A DNA stretch of 64,000 nucleotides from Dermacentor variabilis (GCF_050947875.1 NC_134572.1:158307105-158371104); one strand, 5' to 3'; shown: positions 10,392 through 23,254, counted from the stretch's first letter. A program made the numbers and translations. The notes: generated by a model from the sequence alone, not told the origin.

Positions 10392-13151
10392 GCAGCTCCA
10401 ACATGCATGTTCAAATCCGTTTGAAGCGAAGCTTCGAAGAAATGGTAAAGTCGTAAACATGTATTGGTAGTGCGTACAGTTGTGTTTACTTTCAGGTGTT
10501 GCAGCATGCGACCTCATGCAGTGTTTACATTTATCCACCTCAAAACTAATTATTCAACATCATGCATACCAAGCCATGACGAAATAAAATAAGCAAATCA
10601 GGCGGATGTCTTGATGGAGACGCCTGTGCAGCGATGTCAAGAGAATGAACGCGATGTGTGACTCTTGTTGAGGGCAGCATGCTGATGGCTGATCCATGCA
10701 CAGAGAAGCACTACACATATCTATCTCAATTAACCATTCTGTGTTTCATGTGCCCCAGTGGCGCCTAACCATTCTCCAAAACTGGCCATAAATGGGCACA
10801 TACCCGCTGCTTCTGACAGAGACCTGGATTAGCTAGAATTTCAACATTTGAAGCATTTTGGGCGTTTAAGGAGACATGGGAAACTGAGAGTGGAAAAAAC
10901 AGCAGGACACGGAAGACGTCAGCGTCCTCCTGTTCCAGTTGTGTTTTCTTCTCTCGGCTTTTCCTAATCCTCTTAGGGGCGCTAGAAATGAGCAAAAACG
11001 CCTAGTGGCACAGGCAGAACCCATAAGTAAAGTATAATCAAGAAAATAAAAGAATACATCGAATATAATGTACCATTCGATTACAATAATACTTCAGTAG
11101 GGGCTATTTGGTACCTGGTATTTGGAACCTGTGGTTTTGAAGGGGTGGTGTGGTACATGGTATTGTAAATTATTTTTGTGGGTTCTGGGTATCGCGCTCA
11201 ATTTTACAGCTTCAAAATACCATTCTATTAACTGGTGGGGGTGCTTCAGAGACCTATGAGCAGAAATTGTTCATAGTTTATATTGAAATTGCTTTTTCTT
11301 TTGTCACGCAGAACGAACATTTTCTAATTCATACTACTTGTTCAGTCCGCGTGCCCAGCCCTTCCCGACCATTAGCAATAGGCGTAAATACGACCTTCGC
11401 GAATACGTTCTCGGAGCCTCAGTCGTCAGTCATCTGACGACACAGCACCGTGTTTTTATTAAAATATTTTTTTCCTTCAACAGCTTCGCTAATGTTAGCT
11501 GGGACACGGCATACGTATACCTACAAACATGTCCTCCGAGATTCCCACCCACCCACCCAGCACGCTGCAGCCACGCCACACCTGAGAATGTAGACATAAA
11601 TAGGTTCACTTTAAGACTGAGGAAAAAGTCAGAAATGGGGTATGTGTCGGAAACAACAACTTGCTGCTGGCTGGCGTAGTAGACAACTTTACTGGGTGTA
11701 TTCCACGTGGTGTGTGCCCAATTAGACAACTTCGGCACTGAGCATGTGATATCTGCCTGTTCCCATTCTTGGCCAGTCCACCTAAAATGGATGTGTCAGA
11801 GTATGAAAATAAAGCCACAGCTATTTTTTTTAGCTATTTCGCCTTCTTTGAACAAACGTAGTACGATCCCGCACAATAGAAATCGGTAAGAGAGTTGAGA
11901 GCGCAGAGGGAAAACGCAGGTGTGGAAGGGGAGAGCAAGGCACCGGAGTGGCTCCCGCGCGCGCATATAATGTCAGGCACGGAGGCTTTAGGAGGTGACG
12001 CGAGCATGTGCAACATGAGAGCGCTCTGTCCTCCGCAGAAACCTCTGCGTCGAACTCAATTACACAATACCGGGAAGTGCGATCGCTACTAGAGATTAGG
12101 CAAATGCCCATTAAAAGGCTAGTTTCAGGTTCTCGTGCACAGTGGAAGCGAGGCAGTACAGGGGCGCAACCGTAGACGTATAAGACGATGAAAGCAAAAT
12201 ACGCTTTCGAAAACAACTGAGTGATGAGAAAGACAATAGATTGGTGACAAAAATACTTAGGCTAATGAGGTGCCTATAAAAAAGCACCCGATTCTCGAGT
12301 ATTCTTGAGTTGAGCGGGGCCCTGCTCGTTGTGCTCAGCTGTGCCGGTCTAACCATTGGACAGGGGCGCTTGCTACGTCGTAACCCGAGCTAGTGCGTGT
12401 GCTTTCTTGGTGCCTTTTTTAGCTGTTGTTGAGAAATACATTTCGAGGACGGGTAGGTTTGGATGTGAGCAGATGTGAGTGTTTAGATAAGGGCAAAAAT
12501 GTACATAGAATGAATTTTTTTCGAGAATAAGGGCCACATCGTGGCTGTTGGATCGCACGGCGTCCGTGTGGGTGACTGGTGCAGGCTGGAAGGCGACATA
12601 TGTCATAGCTTACGCTTCAGCATTTCACTTCAGCAGTTGGAATGTCTGTACCTAAAGAAGTTACGAATAGGCCTCGTTCCTGGGCACCATCTACGTACAG
12701 ATACGAGGTGTATGGTGGTGTGCTGAAAAGAATGATGTAGTCCTTGCTGAGGCTCTGGTGAATGTGGGTGTTCCTGATGCGAGGCATAGAAGTGACATCG
12801 ATCTGTTGTATCAAGTATCACGGTTGCGAAGTATACGTGGTAGAGGCAGATAGTGGTCAATTTCGAGAGAATGCAATCTATGCGGCAATGCTGATTGGCA
12901 AAAAAATCCTAATCACAAGATAAAGTGTAGACAATCAAACTACAGCCCACTTTGGGGAGCGTTATTATTGTGTCTGTGGACCCCGAGTTATAAGACCAAA
13001 TGTGCCGATAACGACTAAACATAACGTACGGTGCAAGCGCAGAAACCTTTGAGTACATTGTGCTAGCCTGTTGGTAAACCCGGCTAGAAATAAATCCATA
13101 TTTAGATACTCTACCTAATTACTCGGGTACCCACTAGTAAAATAAAGGTTA
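10392..13151. other. No recognisable gene
   Basis: Intergenic DNA between the WAP-type gene and the plus-strand Ty3/gypsy element. A minus-strand open frame at 11830-12216 is rich in serine, leucine and arginine and has no domain I recognise, so I do not call it. Confidence 0.5.
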
Positions 13152-13301
13152 TGTACTGAAGGCACTGGGCAGTGGGCATAGTGCTTGTGAAAGTGAAGGC
13201 GACGAGAATTGCTGGCTTCCCCGTTTCGCCATAGTACCGACCTGTTTAAGCCTACGGTTACAATCTAGAACTAGTGCTGCTAGACAAACATCCCCGTTGT
13301 A
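13152..13301 (+). repeat. 5' LTR, short
   Basis: Starts TGTACTGAAGGCACTGGGCA and matches 18113-18261 with few differences, down to CCCCGTTGTATT at its end. At about 150 bp it is short for a Ty3/gypsy LTR. The 3' boundary could be some bases earlier. Confidence 0.75.
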
Positions 13302-14360
13302 TTCGGTGGAGCTGCTGGGTTTCTCTTCGACATCCTGGAACTCCGCAGTCGGATGCTACCACCAGCTGTTTCAATGGATGCACCGGGACCGTCCAGGGCT
13401 GGTGCTCCCGTGCCTCCAGCAATCGTTTGTTCTGCCGTCATACGGCAGCGCGATCCGGCTACATTTAGTGGCACAGATGACCAGGCACGTGGAAGACTGG
13501 CTCGCCGTATATGACCGTGTAAGCGCCTGTAACAAATGGGACGACCGCGCCAAGCTCACGAATGTCATATTTTACTTGACTGACGTGGCAAACCTATGGT
13601 TCCGCAATCATGAAGCCTATTTTACCACCTGGTCGGCTTTCACGATAACTTTGGCAGAGGTCGAGACCTTCGCCAGGACGAGACCTTCACCAGTTATATT
13701 GAAGACGTGCTCTCGCTCTGCAAGCGCGTCAACTCATCGATGGACGAAGCAGATAAGATCAAGCACGTCATGAAAGGCATCGATGACCATGCCTTCCAGA
13801 TGCTCGTCGCGAAGAGTCCTCGGACGATTGCCGAGGTCATACAGCTTTGTCAACAGTACGGCGAGCTGCGCAAGCAGCGCGCATCAACACGCGCTACTCA
13901 GCAGGACACCGCGGATGTTTCTCTGTTCGATTTCGACTGCGACGATGCCGACATCTCTGTTTTAATGCCAGAGATAAAGCAGTTCATCCGTCAGGAAGTC
14001 GCACGCCAACTCTCTCTGGCGAATAGCGCACCCGAGCCGTCGACGACCTTGGCTCCTTCGCTTCGTCATGTCATTCAGACGCAAGTTGCCGGCGCTACTA
14101 CCTGCCCCTCCTTCGCGGCCTGCTGCTGGACCGCTAACGTACGCGCACGTTGACGCCGGCCTTACGCTCCCTCGGCTCCTGATGCCTACTGGGCCACCGG
14201 CACCTTCCATGTGCCGCCGCCTCCTTCCCGTCCAATTGCCGTCCCATAGTCGGCTGCTGGAGCCCCTGCCGTCAACCCATGGCGTACACCGGATAACCGG
14301 CCAATCTGCTATTGCAGCCATTTCCCGGGCCACGTCGCCCGATTCTGCAGCCGTCGCAGC
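13302..14360 (+). pseudogene. gag, frameshifted, Ty3/gypsy
   Basis: The first part (about 13460-13690) has the capsid-like signature V-E-D-W-L-A-V-Y then W-D-D-R-A-K-L then V-A-N-L-W-F-R. The reading then moves to another frame at about 13660-13710 and continues with an M-K-G-I-D-D-H-A-F segment and a charged stretch ending near 14090. A further frame holds a CCHC-like zinc knuckle at about 14306-14350 (C-Y-C-S-H-F-P-G-H-V-A-R-F-C), in which the first cysteine spacing is one residue shorter than the usual C-x2-C. At least two frameshifts separate the parts. This is the nucleocapsid and capsid precursor of the retrotransposon, not functional as it stands. Confidence 0.75.
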
Positions 14361-14619
14361 CACAGTTTGCATGACAGTGGCGGTGCCTCAAGCTACAGGC
14401 CTGCTCGACTTCCGCGTCAGGACCCGTCTAACCTTCCTCCGGACTTGTCCTACAGTCGCCACCGCTTCGTTTCACGCCGGTCGCCTTCCCAACGTCGCCG
14501 ATCCATTTCCCCGATGGTTCGCCGACCCAGCCCAGCCCGAGAGGAAAACTAACAGTCGCAGTTCCAGAGGCAAGAACTGCGTTCACGTCGAACATTTCAA
14601 GGCCTCATTCCGCCCCGGC

Positions 14620-15046
14620 GAACGAAGTTGAACTGTTCGTAGACGGCGTCACCGTACACGCACTTATCGACACCAGAGCTGCCATGCCTATTATTAGTGA
14701 GAAGCTTTGCCGCATTTTGAACAAAGTGACCATTCCCCTTACCTCTCTTTCTCTGCGTGCGGCAACTTCGCATCGCATTCAGCCTTCGGCGTCGTTCACA
14801 GCCCGGGTCATCATTCAAAGTGTCATGTATGTTATAGAATTTGTCGTCCTATCTCGTTCCTCGCACGACGTTATCCTTGGATGGGATTTCCTATCTGTCA
14901 ATCAAGCTCTTATCGACTGCGCTCGTGCCGAACTTACGTTATCCGTACCGTGCTTTGACCCTGACGACCATTCTTCTCCTAAAGTTGTTGCCGCCTCTGA
15001 CATCGATATCACACCTTTCTCCGCCGCTCTGGTCCCTGTGTCATGA
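14620..15046 (+). pseudogene. Retropepsin-like protease region
   Basis: The frame ending at 15046 reads L-F-V-D-G-V-T-V-H-A-L-I-D-T-R-A-A-M, where the family's catalytic D-T-G is changed to D-T-R. The downstream flap-to-C-terminal part, with D-V-I-L-G-W-D-F-L, is typical of Ty3/gypsy proteases. The loss of the glycine should abolish activity. The linker to reverse transcriptase follows in other frames. Confidence 0.75.
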
Positions 15047-15253
15047 AACTCTGCTGCGAACTCATCTATTCTGTTTACGCCGTCGGCCACTTGTGCGCGC
15101 CGCCGGAACTTTCTGCTTCCGTTTGCTGTCGTCACTTTTTGCGAAAGCTCTGCTGCCCTTTACGGGTGCAATCCGTCCGCCTGCCCATCATCCCTACTCC
15201 GCGGCGAGTGCCTGGGTACCTCTGAACCTTTCGATTGCGTTCTCTCGGCCAAC

Positions 15254-16830
15254 ATGTTTGGTGATACGGCATCACTTCCGATTTGTGCCGTCACTCCTCC
15301 CGCCGCGACCGCTTCCCCTGTAGACGTCTTCGCTTGTGCCGTCGACGCAGAACTCACACCTGCGCAGCACACAGAAATCATCAAGCTCCTCCAACGTTTT
15401 CGTGCCTCATTTGACATTGACCAACCATCCTCGGGCCGAGCGTCCGTAGTCGTTCACCGTATCGACACCGGTCAAGAAACATCATTGCGCCAGCGTCCGT
15501 ATCGTGTGTCGGCTGCTGAACGCTGTATCACCGACGAGCATGTTGACATGCTGGAGCGGGGCATCATTCCGCCCTCTAACACTCCCTGGGCATCGCCGGT
15601 TGTCCTCGTTAAAAAAAAGATGGCTCCATTCGCTTCTGCGTCGACTATCGCCGCCTTAACCGAATAACGCGCAAATATGTCTATCCGCTGCCACGCATAG
15701 ACGATGCCTTAGACAGTCTGCAGGGAGCGGAATTCTTTCCCTCACTGGACCTGCGCTCCGGGTACTGGCAAGTGCCGATGGCAGAGGCCGATCGCCAAAA
15801 GACAGCCTTTGTAACACCTGATGGGCTATATGAATTTACCGTCATGCCGTTCGGCCTCTGCAACGCGCCTGCCACTTTCGAGCGAATGATGGACACCGTT
15901 CTTCGAGGGTTGAAATGGAAAACGTGCCTCTGTTATTTAGATGACGTTGTGGTTGTTTCCACTGATTTTGCGTCGCACCTCAGCCGCCTTGAGCAAGTTC
16001 TTGCGTGCATCTCCACTGCAGGCCTGCAACTAAATCTGAAGAAATGCCACTTCGGCGCTCGTACGCTTACTATTCTTGGCCATGTAGTTTCAAAAGACGG
16101 TATCCTCCCAGACCCCACGAGACTTATCGCCGTATCCGAGTTTCCTAAACCAACCACCATGAAAGAGCTTCGCAGTTTCATCGGCCTTTGCTCATATTTC
16201 CGACGCTTCGTCCGAAACTTTGCCTCTGTCATCGCCCTCTTGACGCAGCTTCTCACCGGAAGTTCTGACCTGTCAACCTGGACCAGGGCGTGCGATGACG
16301 CATTCCAAGAACTGCGACGCTTTCTCACCTCTGCTCCAGTACTGCGACACTTCGATCCCTCTGCTCCAACTCAGATCCATACGGACGCTAGCGGTGTCGG
16401 GCTCGGCGCTGTTCTCGCACAACGTAAGGATGGCTTCGAAGAATACGTAGTCGCGTATGCCAGCCGCACCCTTACCAAAGCCGAGGCGAACTACTCGGTT
16501 ACTGAGAAGGAATGTCTGGCCATCTTTTGGGCTATCGGAAAATTTCGTCTTTGTGTGTACGGGCGTCCATTTGACATCGTGACCGACCATCATGCCCTAT
16601 GCTGGTTATCTTCTCTAAAAGATCCAACTGGTCGGCTCGCCCGTTGGGCATTGCGCCTGCAAGAGTACGACATCCGCGTTGTTTATCGCTCAGGGCGAAA
16701 GCATTCAGACGCAGACGCTCTATCCCGGTCACCCGTGCCCTCTGGTCCTGTCCACTCGTCTATTTCCACCTGCGCTGCCTTCGCCCTCAACATTTCCGAC
16801 ATGCCATCAGAGAAGCGCAAAGACCCATGA
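15254..16830 (+). pseudogene. Reverse transcriptase and RNase H, frameshifted
   Basis: RT begins in one frame (15254 to about 15620, with [15 protein letters not shown]) and moves to another at an eight-A run at about 15611-15618. From there the frame is open to 16830. The catalytic Y-L-D-D is intact at 15934-15945, preceded by [10 protein letters not shown]. The RNase H domain follows with its acidic residues visible: T-D-A-S-G near 16380, T-E-K-E-C near 16500, V-T-D-H-H near 16580 and S-D-A-D-A-L-S-R near 16710. Apart from the run-length break this is the best-preserved part of the element. It is described only as found. Confidence 0.9.
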
Positions 16831-16859
16831 ATCTCTTCGCTTATTGACTTCCTGTCTAG

Positions 16860-18051
16860 CCAGTCGCCAGCGCCGATCTCTCGGACGCTTCGTCGCCAAG
16901 CCACGCACTTCATCATTCCGGATAACGTGCTGTACCGCCGCAACTCCAATTCGAGCGGCCGCAAGTGGCTGCTTGTTGTACCCCGACACCTCCGCTCCGA
17001 CACCTGCGCCACGTTCCACGACGACCCACAATGCGGCCACACTGGTGTATTGAAGACATACTCTCGCCTCTAGCTTCGGTACTACTGGAGCGGTATGTAC
17101 CGTTTCGTTCGCCAGTATATCCGGTCATGCCTGATATGCCAACAACGCAAGACGCCAACTCAACATGCCTCCGGCCCCTTGCAACTCTTACCATGCCGCG
17201 CACGCTCGTTCCACCACGTCGGCATTGACCTATACGGTCCGCTTCCCAACACTCCAAGCGGCAACCGCTGGGTTATTGTTGCTATCGACCACCTCACGCG
17301 GTACGCTGAAACTTCAGCCCTTGCATCTGCCACAGCACAAGACGTCGCCAGTTTTATCCTTCAACACCTGATTTTACGCCATGGAGCACCTCGCGAGTTA
17401 CTGAGCGACCGCGGTCGCGTATTCCTGTCCGACGTCATTTCAGCATTGCTCAAGGAGTGTCGCATCATTCACCGCACTACCACGGCATATCATCCTCACA
17501 CTAATGGGATGACAGAACGTTTCAACCGCACCCTTGGCGACTTGTTGGCCATGTATATTTCATCTGACCACACAAATTGGGATCGCATTCTGCCTTTCGT
17601 CACCTACGCTTACAATACCGCCACGCAAAGCCCTACTGGATTCTCACTTTTTTTTCTCCTTTACGGACACAAACATTCGTGTACTATGGACACAATTTTA
17701 CCTTACCGGCCGGATGCTTCAGAGTGGACGACTGTTTCTAGAGCGGCGGCTTATGCCGAAGAATGTCGCCAGCTCGCTCGTTCGTTCACATCCCAGGACC
17801 AGTGGCGCCAAAAGAATCGCCACGATTCATCCACTACGACTACGCGCTTTGCTCCGGACTCGCCGGTCTGGTTGTGGGTATCCTCTACCCCTCCAGGCCT
17901 TTCCTCCAAGCTGCTCTCCAAGTACCACGGTCCTTATCGGGTACTGCAACAAACATCCGCGGTCAACTACCTCATCAAGCCAATGGAAGCGCCTTCCGAC
18001 CAGCGTCGTCGCGGCCAGGAAATTGGCCACGTCTCCCGGCTCATGTCATGA
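16860..18051 (+). pseudogene. Integrase, N-terminal part broken
   Basis: A stop at 16828-16830 and at least one frameshift interrupt the zinc-binding N-terminus. From 17095 one frame stays open to 18051. It holds the C-x2-C of the HHCC motif (C-L-I-C near 17131), then the catalytic core with D in G-I-D-L-Y-G (near 17225), D in S-D-R-G-R-V-F (near 17406) and E in M-T-E-R-F-N-R (near 17512), and a GPY motif (K-Y-H-G-P-Y) near 17920. The catalytic triad is intact, but the entry into this frame is not. Confidence 0.85.
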
Positions 18052-18099
18052 CCCCCCTGTGTTTTCTTGCCCTGAGGTCGCTAGGATGGCTACTATTTC

Positions 18100-18112
18100 G
18101 GTGGGGAGTGAT
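18100..18112 (+). other. Polypurine tract
   Basis: A purine-rich run directly before the 3' LTR, in the position where plus-strand priming occurs in LTR retrotransposons. Confidence 0.6.
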
Positions 18113-18261
18113 TGTACTGAAGGCACCGGGCAGTGGGCATAGTGCTTGTGAAAGTGAATATGACGAGAATTGCTTGCTTCCCCGTTTCGCCATAGTACCG
18201 ATCTGTTTAAGCCTACCGTTACAACCTAGGACTAGTGCTGCTAGCAAATACCCCCGTTGTA
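18113..18261 (+). repeat. 3' LTR, short
   Basis: Direct repeat of 13152-13301 with a handful of substitutions, for example CACTGGGCAG versus CACCGGGCAG. The few differences point to a fairly recent insertion. Confidence 0.75.
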
Positions 18262-19595
18262 TTTAATATGCACATTGGAATATTAAAAACAGAACTGAAA
18301 AGAAATTGCTATTTAGCACCATCAAATGCTCTTAAGGGCCGTGAATAAGCGCAGCGAAAGGTAGAAACAATAATCTTGGTGACACCAACCACCGCCGGAT
18401 TTCAAAGGGGTCAGTCATATAATCTATCCATCGATCCAATGCATGCAGCAAGCACCAAGGCAAGTAGTATCAGCGCGCTTGTAGCGCTAGTTTGTCAAAG
18501 TACACCTGAAGTGGTCATTGATGAGCAAGTTCTTCCGCAAGTGTATTGTAGCTAACGTATGCGGTCAGTCGTAGTTCTAGTTTTATGCGAATATCTTTTT
18601 TCCCTTTTTTAGTGTTATCACACCGTGTACTATGTAGCTTCGAACGCGATATAACATAAGGAAAGCTCCCTCGCTACACCAATAGTTTATTCCTAATGTA
18701 GCCCATAAATGGCACTATTTAGTGTTTTTTCGCCACATGTACAAGAACGACAGCTACAGAGTCTGGAGAGCTTCATTTATAATATGCTTCTTCTCATGTT
18801 TATTTCATTTTGCAGGAGTATAAGACGCACCCGAACGTGCTGAGACTTCTCCAGTGATGTCTTCACTGCATGCTGCCAGTTGCACAAGATGACAGCCTCA
18901 GGAGATGTCTCAAGGGAGTGGGGAGTTAAGTTCATTGGCAAAGTTCCCGTAGGCATTCCATAGAGTATGGCGACCGCCTTCGCTAACGGGAATACCACGT
19001 GGTCAAATAATTGTAGTGCTGCAAGGTGAAATAAATTTTAATGCACGTGCCTTCCCTATTCTTTATTGTCATATTGGAGCACCACCACAGACTAGCACCA
19101 TCACGTCTACCCATAGAGACGCTGCGACCGCATGTGAGTGAATCCTGCGACCGCTCCACAGCAAACCGTCACCAGCGCCAACTGTCAGCGCATGGCTATT
19201 GATCTCCGAAACTGGGCGTGTCAACGCTGTTCTCCCAGCAGCTTCGACGGCTGACCTGCTGCAACGACTGGGATATATCCACGCTGCGATTATAGAGACA
19301 AGATTTTAGTTGACATAGGACTGCCAAATCTTCATTGAAATACTGCTCAATTTACTACTGATTTTGATCGTTTTTATTCCTCACATCGGTGCAGGTGCCG
19401 GCCTCACAAGCACACAAGTGAAGTTAAAGATTTGTGTTACATGCTTTCGAATACCCGTATATTTTCCTGGGTTTCACGCATTTTGACGTTCCTTTATTGC
19501 TGCTGCTCCTGCTGCCACACACCACTGTTAGCTAACTAACCAGCCGACTTATTCTGTCGGACGCTGGGTTTTTAAAAAGAATCCCTCGATTGATA
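18262..19595. other. No recognisable gene
   Basis: Intergenic DNA between two retroelements. I see nothing I can name. Confidence 0.5.
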
Positions 19596-21762
19596 CAGTA
19601 CGGCCGGTGTTGCCCACGTCCTGCTTGGGTAAGCTCTATGAAAGGGTTATCCATAGCAGATTGCAGCGATACCTGGAAGAGCGGAGCTGGTTCCCGAACT
19701 CCATGATGGGATTTCGCACGGGTTTATCTTGCCAGGACGCGTTCCCCCTACTTAGAGAGGAAATTCTAACTAACATACCGTACGGCGACGAGAGACTAGT
19801 CCTAGCACTAGACCTCAAAGGAGCCTTCGACAATGTCTCTCACGCCGCCATATTAGAGGAACTCGAACTCGCGGGTTGTGGTGAGCGCACATACAATTAC
19901 TTAAGAGCGTTTCTTTCCAACCGCGAGGCGAGCATCAGTATTAGCCAAATCACTTCGGATTTGTTTAATATGCCTGACAAAGGAACACCTCAAAGAGCTA
20001 TATTATCTCCTCATCTCTTCAACATGGCGATGTGTCGCCTCGCGCGCGATCTGGATCTGATACCCGACCTAGGTTACGCGCTCTACGCGGATGACATCAC
20101 GCTGTGGACGAGCAGAGGTTCACTAGGGGATAAGGAATATACGCTCCAAAAGCGCAGTATTAGCGGTGGAGAACTTTTCTATATGGAGTGGCCTGAAGTG
20201 CGCACCCGAAAAATCTGAGGTCATCCGGATACACGCGATAGGCCACAAATCCAGAGGAACGATTAACATCGTGGTTGAGGGCCAGTCAGTCCGAGGGGTA
20301 CCCACGAAGCGAGTTCTGGGTTTGTGGCTTGAGAGCGACGGAAGAGCACTACAGACACTCAAGACCCTCAAATGCACAGTCCACAACGTAGCCCAAGCGA
20401 TACGTCGCGTGACGTATCGAAATGTGGGAATGCGAGAATACGATACCCTAAGGCTCGTACAGGCCTTAGTGGTTAGTCGAATCACGTATGGCTTACCGTA
20501 CCAAATCCTGAACAGGGAGGAGGAAAAGCAGGCTAACACAATAATCCGAACCGCTTTCAAAGTTGCTCTGGGCCTGCCTAAGTGTACTTCAACGTAGCGC
20601 ATGTTAGCTTTGGGAATGCACAATACTTTCGACGAACTGAGGCAGGCCACCCTAATGCGACAGATGGAGCGCCTCAGCTTCACAAAGACTGGTAGGGCAA
20701 TATTGGCTAGACCCAATATCCCAGCATACCCCATTTATCTCACCGAGCAGGCCGTACCTCTCCCTCCTTCGATGACATCCAAAATGACAGTAGCCGCAAT
20801 TCCAAAGAATATGCATCCCGAGTACAACAAAGAAAGGCGCCAAGCACGCGCACAACACATTCAATCAGCGTACTCTAATAACCATAGGTACAACACGTAC
20901 TACACGGACGCAGCTGTGTATGCAGAAGCGTCCGGGCAGCGCTACCAAAGGAGGTACGCCCTGGCAGTCGTGAACACGATCAGCCAACAGCAAATTACCG
21001 CGTCGGCCACGGCGGGATCCCCCACCTCGGCTGAAATATTAGCAGTGGCGATCGCACTCGCTCACGCGGAGCGTTCGCAAAGGGACTCGGTCGTGGTCAC
21101 GTACACCCAGGAGACATGTCGCATGTTTCTCAAGGGGCACGTGACTGCGGCTAGCCTCGCGATAATCCACAAATCCTTCAACCACCATCATCGTCTACTT
21201 TGGTGCCCGGGACTCGCGGGGGTACAGGGGAACTAAAAGGCTAACGCGTTCGCTCGAGGGTTAACTAACCGAGCGACGGCGTCCTTTTCTAACCCCAACA
21301 ACCCGCACTATCCCTTACAAAATTCAACAAATTTAAATGCCAAAGACATCCTTGCTCATCAGCGCGGAGTCGGCAGAAAATACCCGCCGCCTCACCCACA
21401 ACTGAGCGGGGAAGAGGCAGCCGATTAGCGCAAAATACAGACCGGAGGTATTCCCCCATTTAAAATTGCTAAACGCCATGTATCCCCCTCGTTATAGGGC
21501 CAACTGTCCTTGGTACGGTGGCATACCTAGCCTAATACATACAACGTGGCAGTGCACTAAGCACCCTCTTAGGCGAAATACCAGCAACACAATGGAGCAG
21601 TGGGAAGCACAGCTCGCCCGCTCCGACCTGGCAGGAAAAAAGTCCTTAATTAGCCAGGTCAGGCAAGCGGCAGAGGCCAGTGGGGCCCTGGACTGAGAGG
21701 CTCCGACCACCCCTCCTTCAAATATTTTCCATTGCAATAAAGTTTCTATTATTATTATTATA
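19596..21762 (+). mobile_element. 5'-truncated LINE with RNase H domain
   Basis: The element starts inside the reverse transcriptase (P-V-L-P-T-S-C-L-G-K-L-Y-E-R) and runs through an RNase H domain to a 3' end. The last coding part stops at 21694-21696, followed by AATAAA near 21736 and a (TAT)n-type tail at about 21748-21762. A 5' truncation with a simple-repeat tail is the usual product of target-primed reverse transcription. RT plus C-terminal RNase H suggests the I group, but the clade is not certain. No target duplication was found. Confidence 0.8.
19607..21696 (+). pseudogene. LINE ORF2 remnant: RT and RNase H
   Basis: One frame (19607-20218) holds RT blocks with F-D-N-V-S-H and the catalytic Y-A-D-D-I (near 20075-20090). 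The G-V-P-Q-G block has decayed to G-T-P-Q-R-A. The reading moves to other frames at about 20170 and 20600. An RNase H domain follows at about 20895-21236: Y-Y-T-D-A-A carries the first acid and S-A-E-I-L the second, but the third site reads V-V-T-Y-T-Q, so its acid is lost. An in-frame TAA at 21234-21236 interrupts the domain after G-V-Q-G-N. A further coding tail ends at 21696. Non-functional. Confidence 0.8.
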
Positions 21763-23205
21763 CACGCCGCATATCGCAAAGCATAAGGCTGAGCTGAAAG
21801 TGGCCGTCTTACGGCTTGTTTTCATTCTGACGAAGACGTCAAAGATGTCGTGTTCATGAAAACAGCATCGAAGTCGAAATCGATTGCGGCTACATTGCTG
21901 TCCACACAAGCAAACGGCATAGCGAGAAGCTTATAAACTAGAACAGGAAGGTTGCCTGCGCAACAGAAAACGTAGCCATGCTTTTCTTTGCGCCTTACGT
22001 AAGTCAGATTGTCTTTTTCGTGGGTTCCCCTGTCCGCAGATTTAAAATGCATGAATTATTTCTGCATTCTTAGGTTTTTTTCTTCCCACCATAAGCTGCC
22101 GTCATGTCGCAGAGGGGTCTTCCTACGGTCTTCCACGTGGGTTTAGACGTCTTTAATAACTTTGAGTCAAAGCTGTCTTTTCTATCGCCTTTGCTGTCTA
22201 CGGAGACATTCTCCTATGCTTGCCGGAATTGGAATGTACCCGTAATAAGCCCGCACGTGAACCTGGGTATGTTCGAGTAGTTCGGAGTTTCAGCCTACGT
22301 GAGTCGAGTGCAACAGGAGGTGAGCTTTTCTTGAGTGGATCGCTGGACCCAGTGATATGAATTTAGTCAAATAGCCGTAATTAGTAGCGGATGTAACTCT
22401 ATATGGCCTAACAATACCTTCCGTACACAGGTAGCATAGTGACGACACGTAAATAAATGGCAGGCACTTCTTTTAGAACAGTATTTGTGGAATTTACGCA
22501 AGTTTGTTCTGCTGCATAAATAGGGTGAAATATATTGAAACACTTGGTTGCAACAATGAAATTTTCACGCACTCCCGTTTGTTGCGTCCATTTTAGTCGA
22601 ACGCGCGCGTATTTACAACCCGGTCCGAGAATATCAAGCTTAACGCTTAACCTTGCTATCGCAGCGAGTGATTCGCCCTTCTGGAAAAACTTCCAGTTTT
22701 TCAAGTCCTCAACCCTTAATTCGGCCGGCAGAGTCGACCTAAAGATCGAGTATGCCTCGAACTTCAAGTGTCAGGAGCGCACGCATTTAGTTTTCTTTAA
22801 AATACTCATAAACCGCGCAAGACCCTGGGAAACAATTTCTTGCCGACAGACCCGGTGGTGCGAGGTGCACCTTACACAAGAGCTGAATGGACTGAACTTG
22901 CCTGCACCGGGATACTCTCTCGCGCTTCTTTCTGGGCACGCTGTGCCATCTAGTGGCACTGTGGAGAAGTGCGCGCGTGGCTTCCAAGATGAGACGCGTG
23001 GCGCGCTGGTGCCTCCGAACGTTAAACATCGTTACTTCATTTGCCGCACAAGTGATCCAAGTTGGGAGAGGTTCTTTGAAGAACGGCACATAGCTGTCAT
23101 ACGACAAAGGCCGTATGATAATGGCAGCATGTCGACGATGGTATTATGTATTTATATAGTCATGTAGTTAAGTTATTAATTATTAATTAATTAATTCTAT
23201 GAGTG
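21763..23205. other. No recognisable gene
   Basis: Contains an open frame at 22535-23167 (+) without any domain, signal or coding pattern I recognise. I treat it as chance or repeat-derived. Confidence 0.45.
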
Positions 23206-23206
23206 A

Positions 23207-23253
<47 letters not shown>

Positions 23254-23254
23254 T

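Larger units (their letters stand above)
13152..18261 (+). mobile_element. Ty3/gypsy LTR retrotransposon with short LTRs
   Basis: A 5.1-kb element bounded by two near-identical direct repeats of about 150 bp. It contains gag, protease, reverse transcriptase, RNase H and integrase in Ty3/gypsy order on the plus strand. A purine-rich tract (GGTGGGGAGTGAT) lies immediately before the 3' LTR. Most domains keep their key residues, and the breaks are a handful of frameshifts and stops, so the insertion is younger than the one at 2.7-7.8 kb. No target-site duplication is obvious. Confidence 0.9.

Noticed and set aside
11830..12216. 128-codon minus-strand open frame
   Set aside because: Low-complexity Ser/Leu/Arg composition without a recognised domain.
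22535..23167. 210-codon plus-strand open frame
   Set aside because: No signal peptide, domain, repeat pattern or splice context that I recognise. The sequence looks like unselected translation.
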